Translations under genes and position numbers: made by a program | Source: Funneliformis mosseae | Taxonomy: Eukaryota; Glomeromycota; Glomeromycetes; Glomerales; Glomeraceae | Direction: 5' to 3' | Assembly: GCA_910592005.1 (NCBI GenBank) | Contig: CAJVPP010003634.1 | Location: forward strand, 1 to 11,147 | Length of the DNA: 11,147 nucleotides | The notes under the pieces: model-generated | Told to the model about the DNA's origin: nothing | Databases searched by the model: none | What the model saw: only the letters and a program-made list of their open reading frames with translations | Part shown: piece by piece, positions 7,550 through 11,147 of the stretch | Layout of the letters: each line of letters starts with the position of its first letter | Position numbering within the stretch: the stretch's first letter is position 1

Positions 7550-7746
7550 CAGTCAACCCTTTCTAAATGCACATTCTTTAATTGCATATAGTATATATTT
7601 TCTCTTTAAATACATATTCTCATTCAGTCCCAAATATATAGAATTCATATAGAAAATTTTTCTTTAAATACATACCCTCTTTAAATATACATTTTTTAAA
7701 AATTTCACTATGATCTCAAAGAGATACATTTAGAGAAGGTTGACTG
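7550..7746. mobile_element. Non-autonomous TA-flanked element (MITE), 197 bp
   Basis: The left end CAGTCAACCCTTTCTAAATG and the reverse complement of the right end, CAGTCAACCTTCTCTAAATG, match closely (19 of 22 when extended by two bases). TA flanks both sides (7548-7549, 7747-7748), fitting Tc1/mariner/pogo-type insertion. The inside repeats a TCTTTAAATACATA-like string several times (near 7600, 7660 and 7678) and has no open frame. The end resembles that of the 172-bp element at 3508 (CAGTYAAC...), so the two may use the same kind of transposase while differing inside. Confidence 0.8.
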
Positions 7747-7748
7747 TA

Positions 7749-8273
7749 GGTATTTAAATACAAATTATATGATTTATAATATTATATATTGTTTTTAAAA
7801 TGAAAATTAAAATAAAAAAAATTTAAATTTAATATTATAAAGAATATATATATATATAATATAATAAAATGTATACATATATTATATATAACTTTACAGA
7901 AACCTTGAATTTTTGTGAGGTATTATTATATTATTACTAAAATATATATAATATATATTTAAGGTATTATTATAATTCTTTTTTTAATGAATTGTTTTGA
8001 TGTTAATTTGGTATTATAATAAGAATTGACACGATATTTTAACTGCTTTAAAATAATTTTTAATGTATTATAAATTCACTAAAAATATATACATATAAAT
8101 GTATTATCCCTTCATCTGTAATGCAGACAAATTTACCTGTACTGGTCGAAATCAAAAAAATCAGACATGTGAAAATCAATCTAAAATCAGCCTAAAATCA
8201 GCTTAAATTCGGCAAATTATCAAAAATCAGCCTAGCCGATTGGCATACATCAGAAATTGGCCAAAAATTAGCC
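7749..8273. other. AT-rich intergenic DNA with a GC-richer stretch near 8110-8273
   Basis: 7749-8100 is AT-rich with a short TA microsatellite near 7845-7860 and a repeated AGGTATTATTATA near 7918 and 7962. From about 8110 the sequence is richer in G and C, with repeated AAATCAGCCTA/AAATCAGCTTA and GGCCAAAAATTAGCC strings like those in 4100-4270. It looks like a remnant of an interspersed repeat. There is no open frame. Confidence 0.5.
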
Positions 8274-8364
8274 AAAATTTGACTTATCTTATTTATAGCT
8301 GATTGTTATACTTATAACTGATTGGTATATATTAAAATTTGACCTATCTTATTTATAACTAATT
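8274..8364. repeat. Local ~60-bp tandem duplication
   Basis: AAAATTTGACTTATCTTATT, continuing TATAGCTGATTG, starts at 8274. A near-identical copy, AAAATTTGACCTATCTTATT then TATAACTAATTG, starts at 8334. The spacing is 60 bp and the differences are mostly C/T or A/G. The block ends just before the palindromic satellite. Confidence 0.65.
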
Positions 8365-8391
8365 GACTTCTGATTGGAATGATAGGGTATT

Positions 8392-9848
8392 ATCATTTCT
8401 TAGAAATGATGGTATTATTGTATCTAAGATACAATAGTTTTATCATTCTTAAGGAATGATGCATTTATCATATCTTAAGTATGACGATTTATCATTCTTA
8501 AGATACGATGGTTTTATCATTCTTTAGGAATGATGGTTTTATCATTCCTTAGAGATGATTGTTTTATCGTTTCTTAGGAACAATGATATTATCGTACCTA
8601 AAGAATGATAGTTTTATTGCTTTCTAAGGATGATAGTATTATCGTATCTAAGAAATAATAATTTTATTGTTCCTTAGGTAAGATGCATTTATCATTTCTT
8701 AAGAACGATGGTATTATCGTATCTAAGGAATGATGGTTTTATCATATTTAAAGAATGATAATTTTATTGTTCCTTAGAGACAATTGTTTTATCGTTCCTA
8801 AGGAATGATGTATTTATTATACCTTAAGTACAACAATTTATTATTCTTAAGGTACGATGATATTATTATTCCTTAAGAATAATGATTTTATCATTCCTTA
8901 GGATGATTGTTTTATCATTCCTTAAGAACGATGGTTTTATTATTCCTTAGAGACGATTATTTTATCGTTCTTTAGGGATAATAGTATTATTATTCCTTAG
9001 AGTCAATAGTATTATTGTACCTAAGAAATGATAATATTATCGTATCTAAAGAACGATAGTATTATCATACCTAAGAAATAATGGTATTATCGTTCCTTAG
9101 GTATGATGATTTTATCATACCTAAGGAACGATGGTTTTATCATTTCTTAGAGATGATAGTATTATCATACCTAAGGAACGATAGTTTTATCATACTCAAA
9201 GAACGATGATTTTATTGTTTCTTAGAGACAATTATTTTATCATTCCTTAGGAACGATTGTTTTATCATTTCTTAGGAACAATAGTATTATTGTACCTAAG
9301 AAATAATAATATTATCATACCTAAGGAACGATAGTTTTATCATACCTAAAGAAAAATGATTTTATTATTCCTTAAAGACAATTGTTTATCATTCCTTAGG
9401 GACGATGGTATTATTGTACCTAAGGAATGATAATATTATCGTTCTTTAGGCATGATGATTGTTTTATCATTCCTTAAGGACAATGGTATTATTGTACCTA
9501 TGGAACGATAGTTTTATTATTCTTTAGGTAAGATGCATTTATCATTCCTAAGAAATAATAGTTTTATCATTTCTTAGAGACGATAGTATTATCGTACCTA
9601 AGAAATGATGATTTTATCGTACCTAAAGAATGATGATTTTATCATTCTTTAGAGATGATTATTTTATCATTCCTTAGAAACGATGGTATTATTATACCTA
9701 AAGAATGATAGTTTTATTGCCCCCTAAGAACAATAGTATTATCATATCTAAGAAACGATGATTTTATTGTTCCTTAGGTAAGATGTATTTATCGTTTCTA
9801 AGGAATGATAGTTTTATTGTTCCTTAGGTAAAATGCATTTATTGTTCC
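8392..9848. repeat. Satellite of a 25-bp near-palindromic unit, 58 copies plus a partial
   Basis: Each unit is a 19-bp near-palindromic core, best summarised as ATCGTTCCTTAGGAACGAT, followed by a six-base spacer such as GGTTTT, AGTATT or GATTTT. Reading through by hand gives 58 units and a final ATTGTTCC. All are 25 bp except four of 24 bp and one of 28 bp (near 9438). Units differ from each other mainly by C/T and G/A changes at the two CpG positions of the core. Some units are perfect 8-bp-arm hairpins, for example the first two (8392-8410 and 8417-8435). The array has no open frame and no unique spacers. If transcribed it would form a chain of small hairpins. Confidence 0.95.
9089..9132. 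repeat. Perfect 19-bp inverted pair of satellite units
   Basis: The core at 9089-9107 (ATCGTTCCTTAGGTATGAT) is the exact reverse complement of the next core at 9114-9132 (ATCATACCTAAGGAACGAT), with GATTTT as a six-base loop. It is the clearest example of adjacent units lying in opposite orientation. Confidence 0.85.
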
Positions 9849-10049
9849 AATGAATCAAACTTTTGTATTAAACTGATTTGCTAAAATAATATTGATTTAA
9901 TGTACTATTTGAGTTTATTTCTAGTATATAAGAATATTTATATAAATAAGCTTAATTTTTTAACTTTTTAAAAAATAATTTCAATCATTTTCAAATTTTC
10001 TCTTTTTACATTCCACCAAAATCCCGAAAAAAATTGTCTCAAAAATAAA
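9849..10049. other. Unique AT-rich spacer between two satellites
   Basis: About 200 bp of non-repetitive AT-rich sequence separates the 25-bp array from the 84-bp array. No gene, promoter or element end is evident. Confidence 0.7.
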
Positions 10050-10985
10050 AAGACCTAAGTTGTATTTTAGTCAATTTTCATCTTCAACTATCAAAATCAG
10101 ACGAAAAAAAAACTGTATTTTAATCAACTTTTCAAAAATAAACTGATTTTTTTTACTTTTTATAATAGAAATATGCCTCTAACCATTAAATCAAATGAAA
10201 ATTAAGTTGAATTTTAGTCAATTTTTCTGATTTTTTTACTTTTATAATAGAAACATATCTTTAACCATCAAAATCAGATGAAAATTAAGTTGAAATTTAG
10301 TCAATTTTTCTGATTTTTTTACTTTTTATAATAGAAATATGCCTCCAATCAGACGAAAATTAAGTTGAATTTTAGTCAAATTTTCTGATTTTTTTACTTT
10401 TTATAATAGAAACATGCCTTTAACCATCAAAATTAAATGAAACTTAAGTTGAATTTTAGTTAAGTTTTCTGATTTTTTTTACTTTTTATAATAGAAATAT
10501 ACCTTCAACTATTAAATCAGATGAAAATTAAGTTGAATTTTAATCAAATTTTCTGATTTTTTTACATTTTATAATAGAAACATGCCTTCAACCATCAAAA
10601 TCGAATAAAACTTAAGTTGAATTTTAGTCAAGTTTTCTGATTTTTTTTTACTTTTTATAATAGAAATATGCCTTTAACCATCAAATTGGACGAAAGTTAA
10701 GTTGAATTTTAGTCAATTTTTCTGATTTTTTTACCTTTTATAATAGAAACATGCTTCTAACCATCAAATCAGATGAAAATTAAGTTAAATTTTTCTGATT
10801 TTTTTGCTTTTTATAATAGAAATATGTCTCCAACCATCAAAATCAGACGAAACTTAAGTTGAATTTTAGTTAATTTTTCTGATTTTTTTACTTTTTATAA
10901 TAGAAACATGCCTTTAACTATTAAAATTGAACGAAATTTAAATTGAATTTTTGTGATTTTTCTGATTTTTATTCTTTTTTTTCAA
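10050..10985. repeat. Satellite of an ~84-bp unit with a ~168-bp dimer period
   Basis: CTGATTTTTT marks successive units at 10143, 10227, 10310, 10385, 10469, 10553, 10637, 10722, 10795, 10879 and 10962. Spacing is 83-85 bp except for two shortened units of 75 and 73 bp. Each unit continues CTTTTTATAATAGAAA, then YATGCCT, AACCATCAAAATCAGA and AAGTTGAATTTTAGTCAA. A diverged half-unit precedes at about 10050-10142. Units alternate without exception between AGAAATAT and AGAAACAT at the same position, so the true repeat is a dimer of about 168 bp. There is no open frame. Confidence 0.9.
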
Positions 10986-11147
10986 AAATAGCAATATTAC
11001 TATAATGAATATTTAGGACGATTTAAGGGGATTTTAGGAGGAAAATGGATTATATTTTTATTATTTTACATGGTTTTTCCATTTTTTACTTATATTTTTT
11101 AGATAGGAAATTAATCAGTGAGTTTTGGTAATATTTATATTATATTT
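10986..11147. other. AT-rich end of window
   Basis: Non-repetitive sequence after the satellite, slightly richer in G near 11010-11050 (GGACGATTTAAGGGGATTTT). No gene or element is visible before the window ends. Confidence 0.6.

Noticed and set aside
8560..8580. Telomere-like TTAGG strings in the satellite
   Set aside because: TTAGG occurs only as the centre of the palindromic core, not as consecutive TTAGGG repeats.
8392..9848. CRISPR-like array of short repeats
   Set aside because: The whole unit repeats, including the six-base spacers. There are no unique spacers and no cas genes, and the window is eukaryotic. It is a satellite.

Overview
This window is very AT-rich eukaryotic DNA, mostly non-coding, and resembles the repeat-rich genomic DNA of an arbuscular mycorrhizal fungus of the Rhizophagus/Glomeromycotina type. 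The support for that is inference: extreme A+T, short GT..AG introns in the one recognisable gene, small TA-flanked inverted-repeat elements, CCCGGG-bearing elements with AGCTGACTAA ends, and CpG-type decay in a satellite. No sequence here names the species, and no rRNA, tRNA or prokaryotic operon was seen.

Layout. 1-~110 is a GC-richer fragment cut by the window edge. ~120-3500 is AT-rich intergenic DNA with a small ~36-bp tandem repeat (655-755), a homopurine run (821-851), a GC-richer patch without a gene (960-1340) and a decayed ~116-bp tandem repeat (2041-2500). 3508-3679 is a small TA-flanked inverted-repeat element. 4012-4309 holds a 17-bp direct repeat around poly(A), an 11-bp inverted repeat and a possible short mobile element. 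4402-4650 is a clearer one with AGCTGACTAA ends.

4800-6891 (+) is the only convincing protein-coding locus: a multi-exon gene of no family I recognise, now broken. Most of its introns can be placed (the best is 5698-5763, GTAAGT...TCTAAC...TAG), but the frame is interrupted by several stops and by one-base frameshifts, at least two of them in T6 runs. It is a pseudogene unless the sequence has indel errors.

6892-8391 returns to AT-rich DNA, with an 18-bp inverted repeat (7437-7512), a second TA-flanked element (7550-7746) and a small duplicated block (8274-8364). Two satellite arrays dominate the right end. 8392-9848 is 58 units plus a partial one of a 25-bp near-palindrome, whose variation looks like CpG decay in two orientation classes. 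~10050-10985 is an ~84-bp repeat that alternates strictly between two unit types, so the true period is ~168 bp.

The genes do not form a pathway here. The window reads as a decayed gene in a landscape of non-autonomous transposons and satellites.
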